This document shows, piece by piece, positions 54,216 to 64,000 of a stretch of 64,000 nucleotides of DNA (the first letter of the stretch is position 1; every line of letters begins with the position of its first letter). The notes beneath the pieces are model-generated. The model had not been told where the DNA came from. It was given only the letters and a program-made list of their open reading frames with translations, and searched no databases. The DNA lies in NCBI GenBank assembly GCA_027257055.1, contig JAPVLO010000618.1, forward strand, positions 62,001 to 126,000, written 5' to 3'. This DNA is from Cephalopachus bancanus. Lineage: Eukaryota; Chordata; Mammalia; Primates; Tarsiidae. A program made the position numbers and the translations under genes.

Positions 54216-54679
54216 GAATTTCATACAATCTTCGCAGGTCAAATAGGAGAACTATTACTTCTTTGATTTATTTTCCCCTGACCATTTAAAAATAGAAAAA
54301 CCATTTTCAGCTCGTGAGTTATAGTTTGCACTTAGCTTGCACTTAGCTATTGATTGACCACAGAAGTGTTCGTGCAGGCATTACTTGCTAGTGACCTGGG
54401 CATTGGGGTGAGAGGTGCACTAGTGCTGAAAGGCACCTGTTGGATAAGAAGGCAGTCAGCAGAAGAACGTGATCTCTTCAGCCTGCACTCAGGAAGTTTC
54501 TCCCTCCTTGTGCTACAATCCAGATGTGCTGAGGTCAAGTCAGACCCAGTGATCTTACCTTAGGTAGTTAGTTTGGTGTCTTGGTTTTTCTCTGTGGGGC
54601 CAGCTGTGTCCTGCTGTCTCGCCCTTAGCTGTTCCCGATGCTAAAGCAAACCATGGCTTGTCCTCTTCTTTATCTGCAG

Positions 54680-57044
54680 TTCCTCCTCCCATGACTTGTC
54701 TGGCACATGGGAGCAGACGAACCTACAGCGCACCTCCGACCACTTCAGCTCCCTGGGGAGTGTCGACAGCCTGGACCACCCCTCTGGACGCCTCTCGGCA
54801 GCCAAGTCCAATAGCAGCATTGACCACTTGGGTGGTCACAGCAAGCGTGACTCGGCTTACGGCTCCTTCTCCACCAGCTCCAGCACTCCTGACCACACCT
54901 TGTCCAAGGCCGACACCTCCTCAGCTGAGAACATCCTCTATAGCGTGGGCCTCTGGGAGGCCCCCAGACAGGGTGGCAGCCGGCAGGGCCAAGCTGCGGG
55001 TGACCCTCAAGGCCTGGAGGACAGGTTCGGGTGTTTCCCCCCACCTAGGGTCTCCAGTGACAGTGGCAAAAGCCTGAGGCCAGAGGACAATGCTGAGCCT
55101 AAGCTGGCCCCCTCTGGGAGGTCCAATTTTGGGCCCATCTGGTATGTTCCCGATAAGAAAAAAGCACCTTCCTCGCCTCCTCCTCCCCTTCCTCCTCTCC
55201 GCAGTGACAGCTTTGCTGCCACCAAGAGCCATGAGAAGGCCCAGGGCCCTCCGTTCTCAGAGGCAGCCACTGTGCAGCACTTTACTGCCCTGGCTCGGAC
55301 TCAGCCCCGTGGTGAATGGAGACCGGAGCCCACCGATCGGCTGTGGAGGCCAGCACGCCTGGGTGGTGGGAAGGGAGCAGGAGGCCCAGGCTGCCCACAA
55401 GAGGCCCGCCCAGAGTGTGGCTGGCCATCCTCCGATAACAGGTCTCCGGGCAGGCTCCAGGCCTCTCTGTCCAGCACGGATGTGCGTGTCCCACAGTCAT
55501 CTCATGGGGGCCAGCACCCACGCCAGTATAGTGATGACAGCCCCTTCTGCCCTGAAAACCTCAGGCAGGAGTCACCAGCCACCCGCCTCCAGGATGACAG
55601 CCCCTCTCAGGTGAAGTGGCTTGGTGCCATGGAGCAGAAGGTGGAGACTGGCGGGCCAAGCCATCATCATTGTGTGCCTGTGAGGCAGCCCCTGCAAGGA
55701 GGCCCCCAAGCAGCTCAGCTCCGAGGGGGATGCTGGCCTTCTGATGTGGCCCCTGGGGCCCTTGAGTGTCCTCCCCTGCACCTGGCAGGCCAGAGCCCAC
55801 ACCATCACCTACCTCAGCATGAGAGGGCTCTGGATGCCCACGAGACAGGAAGACGTTACCCACTGAACGCAGGGACTGAGAGCTGCCCCATGGGAATCCA
55901 GGAGCCTCCCAGGGCCAGCCGCACTGAAAAAGCCAGTCAGCAGAAGACAGCAGATGGCTTCAAGTGGGCAGACGGGGAGAGCAGCAGAATATCCCCGCAG
56001 GAGACACCCCTGCTGCACTCCTTGACCCAGGAGGGGAAGCGCCGACCCGAGAACGGCCGGGATGGTAGCACCATGAGGCCACCGCCATTCGATGCCCAGG
56101 TGGGCAAGCCCACCCGGAGAAGTGACCGATTTGCCACCACTCTACGGAATGAGATCCAGATGCGCAGAGCCAAGCTGCAGAAAAGCAAAAGCACGGTGAC
56201 GTTGACTGCAGCCGGTTATGCAGGGGATGCTGCCAGCAGCTGGAGGGCTGAGTTGGGAGGCGTAACTCCAGAAGGACCCTTCACTAGCACCTATAAAGAC
56301 CACCTGAAGGAGGCTCAAGCCCGGGTCCTGAGGGCCACGTCGTTCAAGCGCCGTGACTTGGATCCTAACCCAGCAGACCACTACCTGGGGTCACCAGAAC
56401 ACAGGACAGAGGATCAAGACACTGTGCCCCACTTCTGGGAGGTGGGCCTGGCCAAGCAGCCCTCATCTGGAAGTGGCGTGCCCCACATTCCCCGCATTGG
56501 AGGCCGGAAACGGTTCACAGCAGAACAGAAACTGAAGTCATACTCGGAACCAGAGAAGATGAACGAGGTAGGCCTTTCGGGGGGCTACGATCCTCGCCAG
56601 CACCCCAGGACATCTGAGGATACGGTGGGCACGTTTGCCGACAGGTGGAAATTTTTTGAGGAAACAAGCAAACCCATTTCCCAGCAGCCCGGGCAGAGAC
56701 AAGCGCTTCATGGTGTCCCAAGAGAGAAGCTGGAAAGGCCGCGGACAGCAGTTCGCCCAAGTGAGGGTTTAGAGCCCTGGTCACGCACGACTTCCTTTGG
56801 GGAAAGCCTCAATGATCACAGAAAAACAGAAAAGGCAGGGAAACTGGAACCACTGCAGAGACTTGGGACCTTTGCAGAGTATCAGGCTTCTTGGAAGGAA
56901 CAGAGGAAGCCTCTGGAATCCAGGAGTTCTGGGCGGTATCACTCAGCAGATGACATCCTGGATGCTGGTCTGGATCAGCATGAGAGGCCACAGTATGTTC
57001 ATGAAAGGTCCCGATCGTCACCATCCACAGACCACTACAAACAG
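54680..57044 (+). CDS. SHROOM2: SHROOM2 large coding exon with proline-rich region and ASD1 actin-binding domain
   Basis: This exon is 2365 bases: one base completing a Ser codon, then 788 open codons ending TDHYKQ at a gtaaac donor (57045). The acceptor is tatctgcag at 54679. Exon residues about 44-85 hold the Shroom-wide block [20 protein letters not shown]. Residues about 155-185 hold [20 protein letters not shown] followed by [11 protein letters not shown], a proline-rich stretch. The ASD1 region runs from about residue 480 ([18 protein letters not shown], 56121) through [20 protein letters not shown] to [12 protein letters not shown] (residues 620-631, 56538-56573); in this family ASD1 binds F-actin and targets the protein to junctions or cortex. 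Further conserved blocks are [47 protein letters not shown] and [13 protein letters not shown]. The first ATG inside the exon is not a start, because the frame comes in through the splice site. Residues about 185-450 are much less conserved. No frameshift is seen. Confidence 0.97.
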
Positions 57045-57200
57045 GTAAACATCAAGCCACAGAGGAGGGCACAGCTGCTCTTAACTACCATCTTAAGACA
57101 GGGACAGGACACACCCAAAATATGACGGCCAGTATCAGTGCTACTCGGGAACAGCTGTTTGTGCATTTATGCTCACCAGCTTTGCTTTGCTTTGCTTTTT

Positions 57201-57489
57201 GATATTTTTTTGAATTGAGATCTCACTCTGTCGCCCAGGCTGGAGTGCAGTGGTACCATCATGGCTCTTTGACCTCCTGGGCTCAGAGTGATCCTTCCTC
57301 CTCTGCCTCCCGAGTAGTTGGGGCTACAGATGTGTGCCACCATGCCCAGATAATTTTTAAAAATTTTTTTGTAGTGATGAGTTCTCGCTATGTTGTGAGA
57401 CTGGTCTCAAACTCCTGGGCTTAAGCAATCTTCCCGCCTCGGCCTTTCAAAGTGTTGGGATTACAGGCATGAGCCACTGTACCCGGCCT
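57201..57489 (-). mobile_element. AluJ-like
   Basis: Old dimer just after the large exon, in intron 4, with 'ctcaaactcctgggcttaag'. Confidence 0.9.
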
Positions 57490-57683
57490 CCCCAGCTTTT
57501 CTGTTATTAACTTGTATGGAAAGTGCTTGGGGAGGAATCCATACATCCCAGTCCATTTTAAGTCTATTTTTCTAAAAAAACCCACATCTTTTGTTCCAGC
57601 CTCGTTGCCATAATCTCTGGCTTCAGCTGTCTTTCCCCTTACTAAGCAAAGAAGTTGGAGGGAAACTAGAAAATAGTAATAGT

Positions 57684-57976
57684 AGCCAGGCTCGGTGGCT
57701 CAGCCTGTAATCCTGCGCCTTTGGGAGGCTGAGGTTAGTGGATTGCCTGAGCCCACGGGTTCGAGACCTGCCTGGGCAGGCGAGACCTCATCTCTACAAT
57801 AAATAAAAAAAATCAGCCGGGCATGGTAGCGCATGCCTATAATTCTGGCTACTTGGAAGGCTGAGGCGGAAGGATCGCCGGAGCCCAGCAGGTCGAGGCT
57901 GCGGTGGTCGGGAGCAGCCACTGCACTCCAGTCTGGGCAACAGAGTGAGACTCCAACTCAAAAAAGAAAAGAAAAG
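57684..57976 (+). mobile_element. Alu, youngest local lineage
   Basis: Duplication gaaaatagtaa on both sides. It has the 4-base left-arm deletion (cctgggcaggcgagac) and the 'gctcagcctgtaatcc' 5' end. Tail of GAAAA units. Confidence 0.95.
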
Positions 57977-58639
57977 AAAATAGTAACAAATTCCTCTGAA
58001 ATGGAAATGGATGCTTTATTTATAAAGGTGTAAGACAACATACGATAGCCACTTCTCTAACATTGATGCCATTTAATATTTATAGTGTTTGGATTGGTAT
58101 TCTATTTTTTATTTGAGAGTATTTTTAAGGATTGCTCTGGGGTAAAATGTATTTAAAACACATTAAACTGTTGTGCTTTTTTAAGGTGAGAGTTTTGATG
58201 GAGAGAGTTGACTTCAAGCTTTCTACAAAACTACATATACTGAGCTATGCTTCAGAGTCAACAGTCTCTCTCTCTTCCCTACCCCCTTTCTGTTTTTTCT
58301 GCCTATTACATCTACCTTTGTACATTTCAAAGAAAAAAAAAATTTGCAGTAACTGATGTAGCTTCTTTTTTAAAGAACCAACAGTAGACTCACAACAAGA
58401 TACTTAGTACTATGTGCATGCAAGAAAGCTACTGGTTTGCTCTGTGGCGTTCCGACTCTGAAAGCCCACACAAGACCCTGCCAGCGCTTATTCCCATTGT
58501 CGGTCTGCCCTGGCTTGTGGGTGATTCTTTGTGACCTGAGAATTCCATGCTTGCTCCGTTCGTGAGGAGCGAAGCATCCCAGACTCCTAAGAAAGTTCTA
58601 GGGCTTGAGATTTCACTACAGTAATTTGTGACCAGTTGT

Positions 58640-58672
<33 letters not shown>

Positions 58673-58963
58673 TGTTTTTTGCCAGTTGTGCCATGCAGTT
58701 TTCCAGGCGTCACGTAGGAGTTCTGTTTCCTGCCCAGAACAGAAGTGGACGCAGGGTCTTAGTTCAGTCGTGTCAATGAAATGCTTTGTAGAGCTGAACT
58801 GGCAAGAAACACAGCCGAATCCTGTTACAGGACAACAGGCAGCGTCATTGACATTGTGGGACAGGCACATAAGGCGAACCCACAAATGAGGGCTTTCATA
58901 ATAACAGATGTCTTGAAGAAGCCAGCTTGGTGACTTGGTGTCTCATTGTGCTGCCCTTTGCAG

Positions 58964-59064
58964 GAAGCTTCTGTGGAACAGCGAAGGCAGGCAGAGGACC
59001 CTGGTGAGCACAGAGAAGAGCTTCCCCACACAGTCTGTGCCGAGGAGGGGCAGTCCACTCTGAG
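58964..59064 (+). CDS. SHROOM2: SHROOM2 coding exon after the large exon
   Basis: This short exon has 33 codons plus two bases, in phase 0 with the large exon. It encodes [20 protein letters not shown], then [13 protein letters not shown]. It follows TDHYKQ directly in the known SHROOM2 protein (…DHYKQ-EASVE…), which confirms that the intron 57045-58963 is removed. The acceptor is ctgccctttgcag ending at 58963 and the donor is gtaggt at 59065. It is a hydrophilic linker between ASD1 and the ASD2 region, which is encoded beyond the window. No domain is visible. Confidence 0.93.
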
Positions 59065-61404
59065 GTAGGTGAAATTTGGGTTTGGGGTTATTGAAAAGGT
59101 ACCTTGAGGGTGGGCGTCTTCATGGTGGGTGAGTGCTTGGTTAGCATGGACAGGCATTTGGTTTTTGCAAAACCCAAAGCAGCTGAAAGCAGGCATGATT
59201 TCCACTGTCTCCAACATCCTAGAGTTTTGAGCAGAGCCTGTGAACCCTGCAGCCTTGCCTGGAGATGCATCCCAAGGGTAGAGATACCTTCTAACACAGT
59301 GGTGGCATCTTGAGTTTTTTAAATGGCTGCTGTGTTTTCTCTGTAGTGAGATTGTTTGTGAAGACAGAATTAGAAGTCCAGTTTAATGGACTTGAGCTGA
59401 ATGCTTTGTACAGAGAACCTGACTGAAGGGAAGCTTTAACCATCTAGGACTCGGCTGTGTGCCTGGGCCACGGCCTCAAAATCACAGTTGCCTCTAAGGA
59501 CTGTTGATCAGAAAGGAACAGGGCAAGCCTTCCTAAATTGGACTTAGCTAATGAATTAATTTTGAGCTTTAAAATAGAAATCAAGTCAGTTAACTCCCAG
59601 AGAGGCTCTGAGTATCTGTAAGAACTGCCGTAGCAGGGGATTATGAGGTTGCATGCCATAATTCCAGAATGTGCACTGTGGCTGCTTAGTGGTGGCTGGG
59701 ATGGGACTTAGATTAAATCCAGAGTATAATCTTGCCGTTTGCACATGAGGAAGGCAAGAGAGAATGTCCATCTCTGCAGATGTGGTGGAACCTTTTTTTC
59801 AAAGGGTTGGTGGAGGGATGGCAATAAGTGTGCACAGTAGGGTCACTGAGTGTGGATTTTTCTGTTGCCTTGAAAATCTTGTGTGATTGGAGTGACATTC
59901 ACATTATAAACTGACCTCAAAACTTGAGGTTCTATTGCAGAAACAACCAGTTTAAATGCTTGCTTTCAAGAACCTCATGTACTGGGGTTGGATTTCATTT
60001 GGCTTTAAACTGAGTGCTGTCAGCCTTATACGAGAGTATCAAATATTTATGTGGCTCTGAGGCGACAGGATTGGTATTCTGTATGTGCTTGTGGAGAAAG
60101 TCCCTGCAGTGACTTAATAGTCTACGAGGCTAAAACTAAGAGCTCATGGGTAAGAAAGCCCAATGAATAATCCACCTACAGAATTGAGCTGTGTCTGAGA
60201 AGCACAATTAGAGCTTTATGACTGCGGATTCCGAGAGTGTCACGTGCCCAGTGCCAGCTGTGGTCTGTTTCAGAACCGACTTCCAGGCGGCCGCAGTCGC
60301 AAGGCCAGTTGTGTAGGGCCGCAGGGCTGGGCGATCAGTGGGCTCTGCCTGAACAGCTATCATGTGCATGCTGCGTGCGTGCGTGCATGGCACTGTCAAT
60401 GCTGAAGGGATCAAGAGGAGGGGAGGGGCCGCGGGCTGCCTTTATCGGCTGCGTCTCCCAGCAGCCTGCATAACCACTCTGAAGAAATTAGTTCCAGACG
60501 CGCTCTGCTTTTGAGCTACAAACCCAGCAATTTTCAGAATTGTTGTGTGTGTTTTTGTAAGAGTGGTGAAGCTCAATGAAATTCTAGAATATGAATGTTG
60601 AAAAGTTGTTTTCAACTTTTTCCAGAAACTGTTTAATTTCTGAAGGATCAGCAAGAAAGAATACACTTGAAAAATTTAAATTGAGATTAATGGAAGTGAA
60701 AGTTCACACAAAGGATTGTCGTTTGCCCACCAAAATAAAAATCTATGATGCAAAGATATGAAGAAGCCCAGTGTTTTGCAAACGTTCAAACTCATGTAAA
60801 CATGTCTATGTAAATAATAGAAGTTACTGATCTGGTAACTGAAGCATGATACTAAAAAGTGGTTTTTGTCGTATTCTGTTTGGATAACAAAAGAATGTTG
60901 AGATAGGAATTATTTTTTATCTGCTAGTTGTTCATGCAAATCAAATGGAGGTGACATGTTTTTGTGAGGTTCAAGATCTTGTGTTACATGTAAAGACAAG
61001 TACGACAGGGGTTCTGCCCCCAGAAGATCTCATAGTGTAGGAGGGAAAGAAAGACATAAATACTTATGATTGAAGTGTTGACACCTACTTCCCACTTTTT
61101 AAAGACATTACATGGTGCTCCAGAGACTCAAAGGTGGGGAGAGCGAGGTGACTTCTGGCTGGGTTTGGGGGGTATAGGTGGCATTAGAGCTAAGTAAACC
61201 TGAACTCGAGGGAGCAGACCCAGCACATTCGCCTCTCCTGTCCTGAACAGCCCACCTCTCCTTTTCCAATTGCCTTCACCTCCAGCTCCTGCTGCCTTCA
61301 GAGGCTTTGCATCAGACCCTCAAGCTCGATCATTAAACCAGCAGAAATCTGCTTCTGTTAAATGCTCCTACCCACTGACTTGGGGGTCCCATGAAAGCTG
61401 GGTG

Positions 61405-61825
61405 TATCCATTTCCTGGTGGCTTAAACAACAAAAATGTATCCTCTCACAATTCTGGAGGCTGGAAGTCCGAGATCAGTGTCAACAGGTTTGGCTTCTCC
61501 TGAGACTGCTCTCCTTGGCTTACAGATGCTGTCTCCTTTGTGTGTCCTCACACAGTCATCCCTCTCTGTGTCTGTGTCCCGATCTCTTCTTCTTTCCTTC
61601 CTTTTTCTTTCTTTTTTACATATTTTATTTTGAAGACGCAGGGTACCTCTTTTTATAAGGACACCAGTCCTAGTGGATTAGGACAGGCCCTAACACCCTC
61701 ATTTTACCCAAATCACCTCTTGAAAGGCCCTATCTTCAAACACAATCACATTTTGAGATACCAGGGGTTGTGGCATCCACATATTAATTTTGCAGGGGAC
61801 ACATTTCAGTCCATAACGCTGGTAG
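61405..61825 (+). repeat. Old interspersed repeat, copy 2
   Basis: 'ggtggcttaaacaacaaaaa', 'caattctggaggctggaagt', 'ataaggacaccagtcctagt' and 'gggacacatttcagtccata' match the family at 16227-16655. A pyrimidine-rich insert at about 61582-61640 interrupts it. Confidence 0.68.
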
Positions 61826-61832
61826 AAATGTC

Positions 61833-61889
61833 CCTGCTTCTCCCTTTTACTTTTATACAAACCTGCTTCTCCCTTTTACTTTATACAAA
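61833..61889. repeat. 28/29-bp tandem duplication
   Basis: cctgcttctcccttttactt occurs twice in a row with its downstream sequence (61833-61861 and 61862-61889); one T is lost in the second unit. Confidence 0.92.
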
Positions 61890-62319
61890 CCTGCTGTGCC
61901 AACTCTCTCAGCCTTGAGCTGATAAAGTTTTCATTCACAACTGATGTAAAAACCTTTAAAACGAAGGGAAAGGGAGCTGCCACCCTGTGGGCATCAGAGA
62001 AGAGGGGCATTTGGCAAAACCCATCTAGAGGACTGTTTTGTGGAGTGTAACTGAATCTTTACAGTTTTACTCACCTTCTGATTCAGTAATTCCACTTTTG
62101 AGAGTTTACCTTCCAAGTAGACACTCGCCATCCTATAAGCAGTAGCAACTTCTGCAAACTGGGGCTGTTGGTGGGGGAAGACAGGCATAGTGACTCATAC
62201 TCATGTCATGGTTGTGTTTCTCACTCCTTTACCTGTCCTTACTGCCTGCTGGACCAGACTGATGGCTTTTGGAAGACCAGGATTTTACTTTTTTATTTCT
62301 CAGTACCCTATACCTGGCA

Positions 62320-62620
62320 TAATTCCTGTGCAGATTAGGTGCTCAACAAATGGTTGGTTGGTTGGATGGACTGATGAATGGACAGATGGGTAGATGAGAA
62401 GACAGGTGGACGAACCAGTCCTCCGGTGGATGGATGGAAAGATGGGTGGGTGGGTGGATGAATGGTTGGGTATATGAATGGGTGCATGGTGGAAGGATGG
62501 ATGGGTGAGTGGGTGAATAAGTAGGCAGTTAGATGGAAGGATGGATGGGTGAGTGGGTGAATGAGTGGGCAAATTGATGGAAGGATGGGTGGGTGAGTGT
62601 ATAAGCAGATGGATTGGTAG
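62320..62620. repeat. GGAT-rich minisatellite seeded by an L2-like tail
   Basis: It begins with 'tagg-tgctcaacaaatggtt', the L2 3' end, then TGGT/GGAT units. At 62493-62536 and 62537-62580 there are two 44-base units with few differences, and a partial third starts at 62581. Confidence 0.9.
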
Positions 62621-63825
62621 TGGATGGATATGTACCAGCCTAATCTTTCTTCAGTCAGTCCTTTTTGATCATGAATAATCATTCCATAGTGGTACATTCT
62701 GTGTGGTGAAATGTTATTTAAGAGTTTACACGTTAGTAACTGAAATGGGCTTCACTTACCCTCCTGCACTAGGACAGCATTTAGAATCAACACAACATAA
62801 GTATCTCAAGATAAATTTAGTAGCATAGACTTGTTTGTCAGTATTGGATTTTAAACCTTGTAGGAAAGTTATGATGTACTATATTTGATTCTTGCTCCTA
62901 AGTTTGAGAGTCTCAAAAAGGACTGTGTTCTGGGAGGCTCCGGAAACTGGCTCTGAAATGAGATCTGGGGGTGGCCCCAGCAGTTGTGGGTGCTGGCAGT
63001 GTCCCCCTTCTCTGCTTTCTTCCAACCATTTCCGCCTTTATCTTTAGGAGCCGCTGCCAAGCACCAACTGACTGGCATTGACCTTGGGCTTGTATTTGGT
63101 TGGGACAGATGGGAGGGGAGGGGAGAATGAGGATATATTCTAAATCTCAATACCAGTCACAAAATTGAGAACCTATGAAATAGAACCCTCCAGGAAAAAA
63201 TTTGCTGTAATATCAAATTCATATACAAACTGTCTACCCCAAGAGCCAACTCAGTGTACAGAGGTTAATGTGAAGAACAATTTTTCATTTACAAAACAAG
63301 CTTCTTACATGTTGATTTCAGAATGAGTACCAGAGATTTTTCATTCAAGCTCTACCCCTAGTTTGTTGCTTTAGGGCAGACGTTTACTTTGCCTGGCCTT
63401 CAATTAGCTAAGGGACAATTGAAGCTTTCTATTCTAAACTGCGCTGCTAGGTAATTATGAAGCCCATGCTGGACGGATTGGGATAACAAGGTGCAACGTG
63501 AGCTTGAGATTTTGTCAGAACAGAGCCTGATGTTGTGCGTAGCTCATGCCAGTGGAGTACAGGGCATTGAATGGAAGAGTTCTTTCTATGCAGGATGTAC
63601 TTGTGAACATGACAGCCTTATCCCAGAAGTAATAAACAGCAGCTGGAGGATGGAGACTGTGGCATGGGTCTAGTGGGCTTGTCTTTATGGCTTAATTTGC
63701 AACTGTGTTTTCCCTTTGTACACGTGGGCTTTGGAAACCCAGAGCAGGTAGGCACAGATCTGTTTACTTGGTGGTTTGGTCTTATGACTCTACCTTATTT
63801 AGAAGGAAGAGTTTTTGTTTGTTTA

Positions 63826-64000
63826 TTTTTTGAGTTGAAGTCTCACTCTGTCACCCAGGCAGGGGTATAGTAGCACAATCACGACCACCACGGCATTGAT
63901 CTGCTGGTCTCAGGCAATCTTTCCACCTCAGCCTTCCAAGTAGCTGAAACCACAGGTACGTGCCACCATGCCTGGCTAATTTTTTGATTTATTGTAGAGA
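63826..64000 (-). mobile_element. Alu, cut off by the window end
   Basis: The right arm and linker are visible; the left arm lies beyond the window. Confidence 0.9.

Larger units (their letters stand above)
51645..54679 (+). other. SHROOM2: SHROOM2 intron between the linker and large exons
   Basis: This 3.0-kb intron runs from donor gtaagc to acceptor tatctgcag. It carries a long TG microsatellite, a CG/CA microsatellite, a 29-bp tandem duplication, two Alus in opposite orientation and a hAT-type element. Nothing is recognised at 51645-52180, 52420-53005 and 54220-54679 apart from the splice acceptor. Confidence 0.93.
57045..58963 (+). other. SHROOM2: SHROOM2 intron after the large exon
   Basis: This 1.9-kb phase-0 intron has donor gtaaac and acceptor ctgccctttgcag. 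It contains one older Alu (minus) and one young-lineage Alu (plus). Nothing is recognised at 57490-57667 and 57990-58963 apart from an A/T-rich stretch and a T-rich run near 58639-58680. The first 78 bases happen to stay open in the exon frame. Confidence 0.93.
59065..64000 (+). other. SHROOM2: SHROOM2 intron, cut off by the window end
   Basis: The intron starts at donor gtaggt, and the next exon lies beyond the window. It holds an old interspersed repeat at 61405-61825, an L2-like tail grown into a GGAT minisatellite at 62320-62620, and a partial Alu at 63826-64000. Nothing is recognised at 59065-61400, 61890-62300 and 62650-63820. Confidence 0.85.

Noticed and set aside
54691..55077. Second open frame starting at the ATG inside the large exon
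   Set aside because: It is out of frame with the spliced SHROOM2 frame and is a shadow of a GC-rich exon.

Overview
The window is vertebrate nuclear DNA from a primate. It is AT-leaning, has long introns, and is dense in dimeric 7SL-derived SINEs (Alu), which occur only in primates. Many Alu copies belong to lineages unlike the human AluS/AluY families. Their right arm carries a distinctive 'gccgctcccggccaccgcag' block, their 5' end reads 'gctcagcctgtaat', and the youngest copies share a 4-5 base deletion. I saw none of the tRNA/Alu hybrid SINEs typical of lemurs and lorises, and no AluS or AluY. The best guess is a tarsier, stated as an inference.

One protein-coding gene was found, on the + strand: SHROOM2 (formerly APXL), a PDZ- and ASD-domain actin regulator that lies on Xp22 in human. 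Four internal coding exons are present with consensus splice sites and compatible phases: 34211-34362 (second half of the PDZ domain), 51516-51644, 54680-57044 (a 2.4-kb exon holding the proline-rich stretch and the ASD1 actin-binding region) and 58964-59064. The first exon (start codon and first half of the PDZ domain) lies upstream of the window. The ASD2 (Rho-kinase-binding) exons and the stop codon lie downstream. About 915 codons are visible.

All remaining sequence reads as SHROOM2 intron. 1-34210 is the 3' part of the intron before the first visible exon. It holds about 23 Alu copies and fragments, a four-Alu pile-up at 6087-7270, L1 fragments, a mariner-type and a pogo/Tigger-type inverted-repeat element, hAT-type elements, MER20, a probable HMGN1 processed pseudogene (minus strand, split by a monomeric Alu), a repeat with an internal 36-bp periodicity and a 34-bp minisatellite. 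34363-51515 is intron with Alus, L1 remnants, hAT fragments and two short retroposed sequences resembling an endogenous-retrovirus R region with poly(A). 51645-54679 is a 3-kb intron with two long alternating purine/pyrimidine microsatellites (TG and CG/CA). 57045-58963 holds two Alus. 59065-64000 is intron with an old interspersed repeat, an L2-tail-derived GGAT minisatellite and an Alu cut off by the window edge.

I found no RNA gene, CRISPR array, CpG-island promoter or second intact protein gene, and no wholly new biological system. The most interesting signals are mutational: an apparent templated 33-bp insertion inside MER20, a datable succession of lineage-specific Alu subfamilies, an insertion of only the right Alu arm with a perfect target duplication, and a pair of retroposed retroviral R-like fragments.
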